A stretch of 45,454 nt of DNA from Pseudoalteromonas sp. BSi20652 (GTDB lineage: Bacteria > Pseudomonadota > Gammaproteobacteria > Enterobacterales > Alteromonadaceae): the NCBI RefSeq assembly GCF_000239855.1, contig NZ_BADT01000131.1, positions 1 to 45,454 on the forward strand, given 5' to 3'. Under the pieces are notes generated by a model. That model saw nothing but the letters and a program-made list of their open reading frames with translations. It ran no database searches and was not told the DNA's origin. Position 1 is the first letter of the stretch, and the number at the start of each line of letters is the position of its first letter. The position numbers were made by a program, and so were the translations under genes. Below, in pieces: positions 9,178-20,687 of this stretch.

Positions 9178-10653
9178 TTAAAATGGGCTTTCTATGTCGG
9201 CCATACCAACATAAATAGACTTAGTTTGCGTGTATTGATCAAGAGTTTGAATGCCATTTTCACGGCCAATACCTGATTGCTTATACCCGCCAACTGGCAT
9301 TTCAGCAGGTGAGTTACCGTATGCATTAATCCAACAAATACCGGCTTGTAACTTATGAATAACGCGGTGTGCACGTTTAATATCGCTAGTAAATACGCCT
9401 GCGGCTAAACCTAGATGAGTCCCGTTAGCACGTGCAATAACATCGTCTTCATCGTCAAAAACAAGCACGCTCATTACTGGGCCAAATATTTCTTCTTTAA
9501 CGATAGTCATATCGTCATTACAATCAATAAACACAGTGGGTGCTACAAAGTAGCCATTAGGTGCAGATTTAGGTGAAAGCGTTGTGCCACCCGTTAATAG
9601 CGTTGCACCTTCTTCAATACCTTTATTGATGTAGCTCATTACAAGTTCTTGGTGCTTTTTAGAAATAAGTGCGCCAAAGTTTGTATTTAAATCTTGTGGG
9701 TCGCCAGCAATAATATTTTTCTCAGTGCGTGCTTTAAGCTCATCAATAAACTGCTGATATACATTTTTATGAACGTAAATACGTGTACAGTTAGTACAAA
9801 TTTCGCCTTGCGTATAAAAGTTACCTAACATAGCAGCGCTAACCGCTTGCTCAATGTTGGCATCATCAAATACTAATAGTGGAGATTTACCACCAAGTTC
9901 CATCGTGACATCTTTTAAAGTACCGGCAGCACTTGCCACTACTTTTTTACCTGTGCCTACTTCACCCGTGAACGATACTTTATCAATTTCGCTGTGCTGC
10001 GTTAGCCACTGACCTACATCGCCCGCACCTTGAACAACATTAAACACACCCGCTGGTACGCCTGCTTCAACAAATATTTCTGCAAGTTTAAGTGCGCCTA
10101 GAGGTGTTTCTTCTGATGGTTTGAATATAAATGCATTACCAGCTGCAAGGGCAGGGCCCGACTTCCAACATGCAATTTGTAGTGGGTAGTTCCATGCACC
10201 AATACCTGCACAGATACCTAATGGCTCTTTACGTGTGTAGTAAAAGTCATCACCAACCATTTGTTGTTGGCCTACTTGTGCTGGCGCAAGACCTGCAAAG
10301 TATTCAATTACATCAGCGCCTGTTTCAATATCAACACAATTAGCTTCTTGCATTGGTTTACCGGTGTCGAGTACTTCTACAAGTGCTAGCTCATCGTTGC
10401 GCTCGCGTAAAATAGCCACTGCTTTTAATAAAATACGGCTACGTTCAACGGGTGTCATTGCTGACCATTGAGCAAAACCTTGCTTTGCACTGGCAATGGC
10501 TGCGTTTTGAATAAATTCGTCGGCAATTTCTACTGCGTAAATAACCTCGCCCGTTGCTGGGTTTGTTACATCAAATGTTTTGCCGCTCTGGTTTGCAAGA
10601 AAATGGCCGTTAATAAAATTTTGATAGACAGGTGTAGTCACGCTAGGCTCCAT
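9178..10653 (-). CDS. betB: Betaine aldehyde dehydrogenase BetB
   Basis: NAD(P)-dependent oxidation of betaine aldehyde to glycine betaine, an osmoprotectant; cytoplasmic. I start it at the ATG 10653, giving 491 aa. This places the catalytic Glu ([10 protein letters not shown]) at 252 and the nucleophilic Cys ([10 protein letters not shown]) at 286, the numbers I recall for E. coli BetB. An upstream in-frame ATG at 10677 would add eight residues and deepen the overlap with betI. With the chosen start, the ATG lies just before the betI stop (ATGGAGCCTAG), an 11-base overlap that suggests translational coupling. Other landmarks are the aldehyde-dehydrogenase motifs PWNYPL-like [11 protein letters not shown] and FTGEVGTGK. 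Confidence 0.96.
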   Translation of the reverse strand: MEPSVTTPVYQNFINGHFLANQSGKTFDVTNPATGEVIYAVEIADEFIQNAAIASAKQGFAQWSAMTPVERSRILLKAVAILRERNDELALVEVLDTGKPMQEANCVDIETGADVIEYFAGLAPAQVGQQQMVGDDFYYTRKEPLGICAGIGAWNYPLQIACWKSGPALAAGNAFIFKPSEETPLGALKLAEIFVEAGVPAGVFNVVQGAGDVGQWLTQHSEIDKVSFTGEVGTGKKVVASAAGTLKDVTMELGGKSPLLVFDDANIEQAVSAAMLGNFYTQGEICTNCTRIYVHKNVYQQFIDELKARTEKNIIAGDPQDLNTNFGALISKKHQELVMSYINKGIEEGATLLTGGTTLSPKSAPNGYFVAPTVFIDCNDDMTIVKEEIFGPVMSVLVFDDEDDVIARANGTHLGLAAGVFTSDIKRAHRVIHKLQAGICWINAYGNSPAEMPVGGYKQSGIGRENGIQTLDQYTQTKSIYVGMADIESPF

Positions 10654-11233
10654 ATTGCTTGATAAGTGAAAGTACATAGCTTTTTGCTAACTTTTCACTG
10701 TGTTTAAACTGATTATTGTCTGACTTACTCAATACTGCTCTTAACCATAAGCCATCGATCATTGCAGCGCTAAGTTCTGCAGCTTGCTTTGCTTGCTCAA
10801 TAGGCATTAATTGCTTAAAAGAAAATGCTAAATTACTTTGCAAGCGTTTACTGTTTACGTTTTGTAGTCTGTGTAACTCTTCATCATGCATCGATTGCGC
10901 CCAAAAACTTAACCATGTTCGGGTTGTATCATTACGCTGTTGTACAAGCGCAAAGTTAGCTTCGATAATAAACATTAAACGTTCAGTGGCATTTGTATGA
11001 TGATTTACTTTACTTATTAAGCCTTGTTTTAAACTTGTTAGTAAGTATCTAACCGTGGCTTCAATTAGCCCCTGCTTACCACCAAAATAATGACTAATAA
11101 TGCCTGACGATAAACCTGCATTTTTACTAATGCTGTTTATAGTTGTGCCTTGTAGTCCATTAGTTGCAACTGACTCTATAGTTGCGTCAATTAGCTGCTG
11201 ACGTCTGACAGGTTCCATTCCAACTTTAGGCAT
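10643..11233 (-). CDS. betI: Choline-responsive TetR-family repressor BetI
   Basis: 196 aa from the ATG at 11233, beginning [20 protein letters not shown] as BetI proteins do. A TTG at 11257 would add eight residues, but it would lie inside the operator palindrome and is unlikely. The helix-turn-helix spans ~residues 20-55, with [20 protein letters not shown] closely matching the BetI recognition region. The C-terminal part contains [18 protein letters not shown] and [12 protein letters not shown], both conserved in BetI ligand domains. It is the first gene of the operon and probably represses itself and betBA until choline is present. No clear Shine-Dalgarno sequence is seen before the ATG. 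Confidence 0.94.
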   Translation of the reverse strand: MPKVGMEPVRRQQLIDATIESVATNGLQGTTINSISKNAGLSSGIISHYFGGKQGLIEATVRYLLTSLKQGLISKVNHHTNATERLMFIIEANFALVQQRNDTTRTWLSFWAQSMHDEELHRLQNVNSKRLQSNLAFSFKQLMPIEQAKQAAELSAAMIDGLWLRAVLSKSDNNQFKHSEKLAKSYVLSLIKQYGA

Positions 11234-11245
11234 AATTTTTATTAA

Positions 11246-11257
11246 TTGAACGTTCAA
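11246..11257 (-). promoter_or_regulatory. BetI-type operator palindrome
   Basis: A perfect 12-bp palindrome, TTGAACGTTCAA, with imperfect extension on both sides (AATTGAACGTTCAATA). It lies 13 bases before the betI ATG and just downstream of the predicted -10, so a bound repressor would block initiation. From memory, BetI sites in gammaproteobacteria have this core. The symmetry is seen; assignment to BetI is inferred from position. Confidence 0.75.
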
Positions 11258-11265
11258 TAAACATA

Positions 11266-11294
11266 AGTTTAAGGTAATAACTCTAACAATTCAA
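11266..11294 (-). promoter_or_regulatory. Predicted sigma-70 promoter of the betIBA operon
   Basis: Read on the minus strand: -35 TTGAAT (11294-11289), a 17-base spacer, and -10 TAAACT (11271-11266). The start point would fall on or next to the operator at 11257-11246. The -35 matches five of six consensus bases and the -10 four of six. Confidence 0.5.
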
Positions 11295-11627
11295 GGCTGA
11301 AGTAAATATCTAGATGCCAGAATGTAGATTAATCATTAATAAAAACGCAACGAATGCGATAAAGAAGATAAGGGTTTGCTTTGTTTTATTTTATTTAAAA
11401 CAATGGGTTGTAGATTTAATTTTGAAAAATAACAATAGTAATGATTTGTTTACAGCAATAAATGAATAAAATGATTAAAAACCATTAGCCCAGCAATGAT
11501 TAGAGTACTAATAGTATTATTTTGATGCAAAAGCGCACTAAACCAATAATTGCTTAGTGCTCTAATGAATTTATGTAGGGAGTAAGTGTTGCTGTTTTAT
11601 TGTTTTAAAGCGCTTAGCTTTGAAAGG
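11295..11627. other. Intergenic spacer
   Basis: About 330 AT-rich bases between the betI promoter and the next minus-strand gene. Apart from one inverted repeat, listed separately as a possible terminator at 11535-11560, I see no gene, repeat or further regulatory site. Confidence 0.5.
11535..11560 (-). terminator. Possible terminator for the small-gene pair
   Basis: GCACTAA (11535-11541) pairs perfectly with TTAGTGC (11554-11560) across a 12-base loop. On the minus strand the stem is followed by GCGCTTTTG, a short T-run. It lies ~70 bases after the stop of the 101-aa gene. The stem is short and the T-run weak. Confidence 0.35.
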
Positions 11628-11933
11628 TCAGGCATTATTAATAACACCTTTAAAAAGTAGGGGGTAACGTCTTAGTCTATTGCCAATGTAGTCATCAGCT
11701 AAAATTTGCTGGCAAATGAAATCAATGTCTTTGCTTGCTTCAAAAACCCAATCAAAGCGCTCTATAGCGAGTAAAAAACCACGCTTTAAATGAGTTTGAG
11801 CACGGTACTGCTCTAGATTGTCTTTAATAATAGATACTTTGCTTGGATCAGCTTTAAGCTCTTCTACTACTTGGTTTATAAAAGAAGTATTGAGCTTACT
11901 GGTAGGGCGGTGTCTGCGTTTTCGTGGGTGCAT
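11628..11933 (-). CDS. Small basic protein of unknown function
   Basis: 101 aa, not recognised. The N-terminus is strongly basic (MHPRKRRHRPTSK), followed by mixed, probably helical segments (SFINQVVEELKADPSKVSIIKDNLEQY and later). There is no signal peptide or membrane segment. The basic head could bind nucleic acid, but that is only a guess. Its ATG overlaps the stop codon of the upstream DUF3081-like gene (TAATG), so the two are translationally coupled and probably act together or are regulated together. Confidence 0.65.
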   Translation of the reverse strand: MHPRKRRHRPTSKLNTSFINQVVEELKADPSKVSIIKDNLEQYRAQTHLKRGFLLAIERFDWVFEASKDIDFICQQILADDYIGNRLRRYPLLFKGVINNA

Positions 11934-12190
11934 TAGCTCTCGTTTGCAATGTTATATAATTTTTTCAAAAAATCGTCTTTATGCTTTTCATGTTCGTAGT
12001 CAAGGTGGTAAGTATTATGAAAACCAAAGCGCAGTTCTACGCCGCTACCTTGTAAGTATACTGTATAGCCATCTACGTCTGAATAAGCAGTAACGCCTTG
12101 ATAATGCTTGCCTTCATCAGTCATTTCACCTTTTTGAATTATACGTTCATATACGGCTAAAATCTGTTTATTGTCGAGTTCGTTTTTCAT
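11933..12190 (-). CDS. DUF3081-like small protein
   Basis: 85 aa from the ATG at 12190, chosen because AAAGGG lies ~7 bases upstream; the further ATG at 12217 has no ribosome-binding site. The sequence MKNELDNKQILAVYERIIQKGE ... VTAYSDVDGYTVYLQG ... FHNTYHLDYEHEKHKDDFLKKL fits what I remember of DUF3081, a small family found in Vibrio, Shewanella and Pseudoalteromonas with no known function. No signal peptide or metal motif. It is the first gene of a two-gene unit with the 101-aa basic protein. Confidence 0.65.
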   Translation of the reverse strand: MKNELDNKQILAVYERIIQKGEMTDEGKHYQGVTAYSDVDGYTVYLQGSGVELRFGFHNTYHLDYEHEKHKDDFLKKLYNIANES

Positions 12191-12335
12191 AATTTGCCCT
12201 TTTATTTGATAACTCATACGATACAGATATGAGGGTCGATCATCTTAAAAACAATAGCTAAAAAAGTGTGATATTACTTTGTAATTTAGCTTTTTTAAAT
12301 TATGCTCAAAACTCATTTATTGTTGAGCTTACACC

Positions 12336-13616
12336 ATGATAGACAAGGCGTTACTACTAAAAACTCGTGAGTTATCGGATCAATTAATTGCATTGCAAAC
12401 GCCTATTAGGATACTCGATGCTATTAATTGGGATAAACAAACTAAAGAGGAGTTTTTTAGACAAAAATGTCAAAAAAATCCACTTATCGATCGTGCTTAC
12501 TATCAACAGCGCGACCTTGGTTTTGTACCTAGTGAGTTACGCCAAGCGTTTTCTACTCTACACCGTAACATTATTAACCAATTGGGGCAGTTAAATCCGA
12601 TTGCTCAATATATGGGAAAAATGTGCACCGAGTATAAAACGGTATTAAGCATGCTTGAGTATCGTGGCACACCAGAGTTTCATGACTTATCGGTGGAGTT
12701 ATTTGGTCATCCTAAAGATTTATTTCATGCCGGTGAGCCCTCACTTTCTGAGCTAGCTAACATGCTAGATAAACCGCTGCAAAATTTACTTATAGCCGAC
12801 ATACTGCCTGACGACCCTAAAAATATTGATGCTGTTGATGCAGTGCGTATTTTGTCCGAGCAAGTAAACGCTAGTATGGCAGGAATAAACGTAGAGGTTA
12901 TGCTTAGCGATGGTATTGTCAGTGATGCCGCCGCCGGTGCTAATAATATAAAGCTTAATCAAGATGTTAAGTTTTCTCAACGTGAACTTGATATTTTAGA
13001 AGTGCACGAAGGGTGGATACATGTGGGTACCACTCAAAATGGTTTAGCACAGCCGTATTTAACATGTTTAAGTAAAGGTACGCCTAGCTCTACTATTACC
13101 CAAGAAGGTTTAGCGGTCCTTACCGAAATTATTACATTAAAATCGACCCCAAGGCGTTTATCTAAATTAGTGAATCGTATTCAAGCCGTTACAAAGGTAA
13201 TTGATGGTGCTGAGTTTGTAGATATTTACCGTGATTACGTAGCGCAAGGTTTATCAAAAGATGACAGTTACACACTAGCGCAGCGTGTATTTAGAGGCAG
13301 TACGCCAACAGGCCTGCCTTTTACAAAAGATATTGCTTACATTAAAGGCTTTGTACTGGTTTATAACTTAATACGTGTAGCAATACAGCTTGGTCGAATC
13401 GATAGACTCCCTTTATTACTGGTAGGTAAAATATCGATAGATGATTTTAGATTAATATCGCAGCTTCATGATTTAGGTGTAATAGAGAGTCCACAATTTG
13501 TACCACCACACTTTAAAGATTTACGCGGTTTGGCCACTTGGTTGAGCTTTGGTCGTTTTATTGGTGACTTATCGTTTGAAAAATTAGAAAACGATTATAA
13601 ACCGCTATTTTTATAA
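12336..13616 (+). CDS. QEGLA-motif (DUF1704/MATCAP-like) putative metallopeptidase
   Basis: 426 aa. It carries the two signatures of the family annotated as flavohemoglobin expression-modulating QEGLA motif protein (DUF1704): HEGWIH at 224-229 (an HExxxH zinc-site pattern in LEVHEGWIHVGTTQNG) and QEGLAV at 256-261, which would supply the third ligand Glu. The eukaryotic relatives (MATCAP/TMCP) are known tyrosine carboxypeptidases acting on tubulin, which makes a carboxypeptidase-like activity plausible. The bacterial substrate is unknown. No flavohaemoglobin gene is nearby, so the inherited name says little here. No signal peptide, so cytoplasmic. Single gene, diverging from the DUF3081-like pair and ended by the hairpin at 13643. 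Confidence 0.85.
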   Translation: MIDKALLLKTRELSDQLIALQTPIRILDAINWDKQTKEEFFRQKCQKNPLIDRAYYQQRDLGFVPSELRQAFSTLHRNIINQLGQLNPIAQYMGKMCTEYKTVLSMLEYRGTPEFHDLSVELFGHPKDLFHAGEPSLSELANMLDKPLQNLLIADILPDDPKNIDAVDAVRILSEQVNASMAGINVEVMLSDGIVSDAAAGANNIKLNQDVKFSQRELDILEVHEGWIHVGTTQNGLAQPYLTCLSKGTPSSTITQEGLAVLTEIITLKSTPRRLSKLVNRIQAVTKVIDGAEFVDIYRDYVAQGLSKDDSYTLAQRVFRGSTPTGLPFTKDIAYIKGFVLVYNLIRVAIQLGRIDRLPLLLVGKISIDDFRLISQLHDLGVIESPQFVPPHFKDLRGLATWLSFGRFIGDLSFEKLENDYKPLFL

Positions 13617-13642
13617 TTCATCAATATAGCTTACCGCCATAA

Positions 13643-13665
13643 AAAAAGCCCATAACGGGCTTTTT
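13643..13665. terminator. Bidirectional intrinsic terminator
   Basis: AAAAAGCCC (13643-13651), loop ATAAC, then GGGCTTTTT (13657-13665). It lies between the convergent QEGLA gene and the DUF1338 gene and can serve both. Confidence 0.9.
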
Positions 13666-13688
13666 AAAATAAAGTACTTTAGGTTTTG

Positions 13689-14492
13689 CTATCGAGCGTT
13701 CGTGCTTTCAAATATTTTGTCAGCTGAGGCTGCAACAAAACCAGTATAAAGTTCGCCATCTGCTTTAGGGTAACGAATAGCAAACTCATAAAAACAGCTA
13801 GGGATGCTCATATCACCGTCACTAAAGGTCACTGAATATTCATCAGCCAGTGTTGACGATTGCTCTAGTAACACCTCTGGTGAGCCTTTAACTTCGCCGC
13901 CTGACGTATTAAGCGAAAAGCCGGCGTCTTTTAGGGCTTGGTTAACATCATGAATGTCATCAAACTTAGCAAGCGTATTAATATTTACGGTAAAGTGATT
14001 GGCGCGGTAACCCCACGCCGACACCCACGCTGCATACTCGCTTTCAGCTAGCAGCTGCTTATAAGTATCGGTGCTTACTTGCCAATGCGTGCCTGAATAC
14101 AAAAAGTTATCAGCAGTAACTGCACTTTCGTCAATTTGGCTTACCATATCGGTTACGATGGCTTGTAACTCTGGCGAGCATTTTTCAACTAATAGCTCAG
14201 AAATAAACACTTTTGGCTGATTAGGATCGCTATGCTCATAGTGTTTTGCGTAAAGTTTTTTAGCTTCAAAGTGGTATTCACCACATTCTTTGTAACCAAT
14301 GGCTAAAAAATGAGCGGCGAGCTTTTCAAGACCTACTTTTTCGATATTAAATGTACGCAGTGCAATATGATCGTTAATAATGTCATTTTTTTGCGTTGAC
14401 CCTAAAAGGTCATGAATTTTGTCTGCCGATGGTGTTACGTTTAAGTAGTTTTTCCAAAGGCTCTCAAATAATGTGTTTACATCAGTATGCAT
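13689..14492 (-). CDS. DUF1338 (HglS-like) Fe(II) dioxygenase/decarboxylase
   Basis: 267 aa, short for the family (E. coli YdcJ and Pseudomonas HglS are ~450). The metal site is recognisable: His42 in NDHIALRTF, His166 in RANHFTVN and Glu236 in CFYEFAIRYP. Arg46 follows His42 with the H-x3-R spacing I recall for HglS (His70/Arg74). HglS converts 2-oxoadipate to D-2-hydroxyglutarate in lysine breakdown. The gene is last in the AST operon, 35 bases after astD, so a 2-oxo acid from arginine/ornithine or related amino-acid catabolism is a reasonable substrate. The exact substrate is not known to me. Confidence 0.8.
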   Translation of the reverse strand: MHTDVNTLFESLWKNYLNVTPSADKIHDLLGSTQKNDIINDHIALRTFNIEKVGLEKLAAHFLAIGYKECGEYHFEAKKLYAKHYEHSDPNQPKVFISELLVEKCSPELQAIVTDMVSQIDESAVTADNFLYSGTHWQVSTDTYKQLLAESEYAAWVSAWGYRANHFTVNINTLAKFDDIHDVNQALKDAGFSLNTSGGEVKGSPEVLLEQSSTLADEYSVTFSDGDMSIPSCFYEFAIRYPKADGELYTGFVAASADKIFESTNAR

Positions 14493-14527
14493 GTTAAGTC
14501 CTTAAATCTAAAATTTGGTTTTATTGC

Positions 14528-17036
<2,509 letters not shown>

Positions 17037-17086
17037 TTATTGCTTGCTCCAATAGCACGCCTGTAAGCGTGCTAATTTAAACTATA

Positions 17087-18914
<1,828 letters not shown>

Positions 18915-19053
18915 AACGCCAGGTGATCTTTAACTTATAAGCGTTATGATTTGGTTTTGAATAATTGAACGTTACATTATTTAGGGTGATATAAATACCA
19001 CATCAAATAATACTCTGTTTAATGGGTTAAATAATTTAAGCTGTTTTATAATA

Positions 19054-19887
19054 TTATTTAGCCTGCGTTAGTTTATTTTCTAACGAGCCTAGGTGGGACG
19101 TTCTTTTAATGACTACTTTTTTAGCTTTATTAAGCTTGATAAAATAGGCATTACCGCCGATGCCATTAAATTCTTCATCAGTAAATACAATCGTATTATC
19201 ATCATAAAAAGTAATGGCCTCTTTTTGTGTAACAATACCTAAGTCAATTTTTGATACATCCCCTGAAAAAAACTTATCACCTTCAAAGTTTTCAAACAGC
19301 CAAATACTGGTGGAATCAAGTAATACTAATTTTGTACGGTCAGGACTTAATGCAGCCGATGTTATCCAGCATAACTTTTCCATGGTGGTACAGGTTTTAA
19401 ATGAGTCGATAAGCTCGGCATTAAAATTAGCCGCATGATCGCCCACTTTATAAACTTTCGTAATACCATCAAAAGGTCTTGTGCGGTTTTTGGTAAATAA
19501 ATATAAATGACGACCCAATGCTACGAAGGCTTCTAAATCAAAATTTCTATTATTAGGCATTATTGGTGTGCCATCCATTTCAGGATAGGTAAATTTTATT
19601 ATTTCAGCTTCGGTGGTGTCGCCTTTAATATCAATAGGGTTTTCGATTTTATAAATAGTGAGCCATTTACGCTCGTTTTTGTTATTACCAAAATCGCCTA
19701 AAAAGAAATGACCAAATTTATTTTGGGTCATGTCTTCCCAATCAATGTTTTTAGCATTAGTAACCAAAATTTCTTTAGCAATTGAGCCATCTTTATTTAG
19801 TCTATAAAGCTTCGGCTCGTCGCCACTGTCGTTTATAGCCCACAAGCGTTTATGCTTATCAAATTCAATACCTGATATCTCTTTCAA
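19054..19887 (-). CDS. SdiA-regulated (YjiK-like) beta-propeller protein, N-terminus disrupted
   Basis: 277 aa in the uninterrupted frame, beginning at a TTG. It resembles the SdiA-regulated/YjiK family, an all-beta propeller on a membrane anchor: ISGIEFDKHKRLWAINDSGD, IDWEDMTQ, FLGDFGNN, FDLEAF, SAALSPDRTKLVLLDS, EAITFYDDNTIVFTDEE. The frame stays open beyond the TTG through a membrane anchor (IFITTGLIFIIVASFIG, at 19942-19989) but has no ATG, GTG or TTG there. An ATG at 20003 lies one base out of frame across an A6 run (19992-19997). With seven A the protein would begin MLKKSIFITTG and be 316 aa, a normal length. So a one-base loss or sequencing error is likely. Function of the family is unknown. 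Confidence 0.8.
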   Translation of the reverse strand: MKEISGIEFDKHKRLWAINDSGDEPKLYRLNKDGSIAKEILVTNAKNIDWEDMTQNKFGHFFLGDFGNNKNERKWLTIYKIENPIDIKGDTTEAEIIKFTYPEMDGTPIMPNNRNFDLEAFVALGRHLYLFTKNRTRPFDGITKVYKVGDHAANFNAELIDSFKTCTTMEKLCWITSAALSPDRTKLVLLDSTSIWLFENFEGDKFFSGDVSKIDLGIVTQKEAITFYDDNTIVFTDEEFNGIGGNAYFIKLNKAKKVVIKRTSHLGSLENKLTQAK

Positions 19888-20195
19888 TTTAGGGTCTACC
19901 GATATTTCTTTTTTGCTATAAAGGGTATAGATTGAAGAGCCAATAAAGCTAGCAACAATTATAAAAATGAGCCCCGTAGTAATAAAAATGCTTTTTTCAA
20001 CATGAAATTTTATATATATCAGAGTATTAATATATATGTATTATCCTTGATTAGTGAGTATAACAAAAGCGTTTAATAAAATTAGTATTATAGTTAAGGT
20101 GAGTTTTGCTTTAGATAAATTAGTACCTGTTTTATGTTTAGTTGGTTTAAAAATTGCTCTGTATAAATGTGCTTTTAAAAAACCACTATTGACTA

Positions 20196-20224
20196 TTTAA
20201 TTGCACTTTATAAGTGCAATTAAA
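20196..20224. promoter_or_regulatory. Perfect palindrome upstream of the glycogen operon
   Basis: TTTAATTGCACTT (20196-20208), 3-base loop TAT, AAGTGCAATTAAA (20212-20224): 13-bp arms with no mismatch. A third copy of TTGCACT lies at 20232-20238. Neither side has a terminator-type T-run, so an operator is more likely. The binding protein is unknown. Confidence 0.5.
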
Positions 20225-20231
20225 AAATATA

Positions 20232-20259
20232 TTGCACTGTAATAATGCGTAAATAAAGA
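20232..20259 (+). promoter_or_regulatory. Candidate promoter of the glycogen operon
   Basis: TTGCAC (20232-20237) as -35, a 16-base spacer and TAAAGA (20254-20259) as -10, about 115 bases before the first gene. The -35 overlaps the third copy of the TTGCACT half-site found in the adjacent palindrome, so a repressor there could block it. The -10 is weak. Confidence 0.35.
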
Positions 20260-20375
20260 TTTGTTTAACTTGTACATGTTTAATGATTTTGAATGAAATC
20301 CACATCGCCTTTTTGTTTAGTTGTATGGCCTGTGGCAAAGATTAATTACCCTTAATGGTTTAGTTGGAGCCTGCT

Positions 20376-20678
20376 ATGTTGAATAAACGTTTTTTTAAAA
20401 CAAAAGATGAAGCCGAAGTAACTTTTGAATTTTCTCACCCAGAGGCAGAAGAAGTTTGCTTATTAGGTGAATTTAATGATTGGCAACCTGTGCCAATGAA
20501 GCTTAATAAAAAACAAGGTGTGTTTAAATTTAAGCAACGCTTACCTATCGATCAACAATTTCACTTTCGTTATTTAATAAATGGAGACATTTGGGATAAC
20601 GACCACCAAGCTGACGGTTATATCGGCAATACATTTGGCACAGAAAATAGCATAGTAAATACTCAACGCATTAATTAA
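20376..20678 (+). CDS. Stand-alone CBM48 (isoamylase early-set, AMPK-beta-like) protein
   Basis: 100 aa from the ATG at 20376, preceded by TTGGAG with a 6-base spacer; the TTG at 20364 overlaps that ribosome-binding site and is rejected. The whole protein is one CBM48-type early-set domain: VTFEFSHPEAEEVCLLGEFNDW, then MKLNKKQGVFKFKQRLP, FHFRYLINGDIWDND and NSIVNTQRI at the end. The G-FNDW motif is the carbohydrate-binding signature shared with AMPK beta and GlgB. No catalytic domain follows. As first gene of the glycogen operon it may bind glycogen and tether or regulate the enzymes; that role is inferred. Confidence 0.85.
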   Translation: MLNKRFFKTKDEAEVTFEFSHPEAEEVCLLGEFNDWQPVPMKLNKKQGVFKFKQRLPIDQQFHFRYLINGDIWDNDHQADGYIGNTFGTENSIVNTQRIN

Positions 20679-20687
20679 GGCGATTCA

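Larger units (their letters stand above)
19888..20375. other. Anchor-coding remnant plus upstream region of the glycogen operon
   Basis: The left part (19888-20003) encodes, on the minus strand, the out-of-frame membrane anchor described with the YjiK-like gene. The remainder (20004-20375) is a very AT-rich leader of the glycogen operon, with alternating TATATA stretches near 20010-20040, a 13-bp palindrome and a possible promoter listed separately. I see no gene in it. Confidence 0.6.

Noticed and set aside
11234-11257. TTG start of betI at 11257
   Set aside because: It would put codons inside the operator palindrome; BetI proteins start at MPK-GM, encoded from 11233.
20196-20224. Intrinsic terminator upstream of the glycogen operon
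   Set aside because: The stem is AT-rich and followed by A rather than T on the plus strand, and the gene to its left reads the other way, so an operator fits better.
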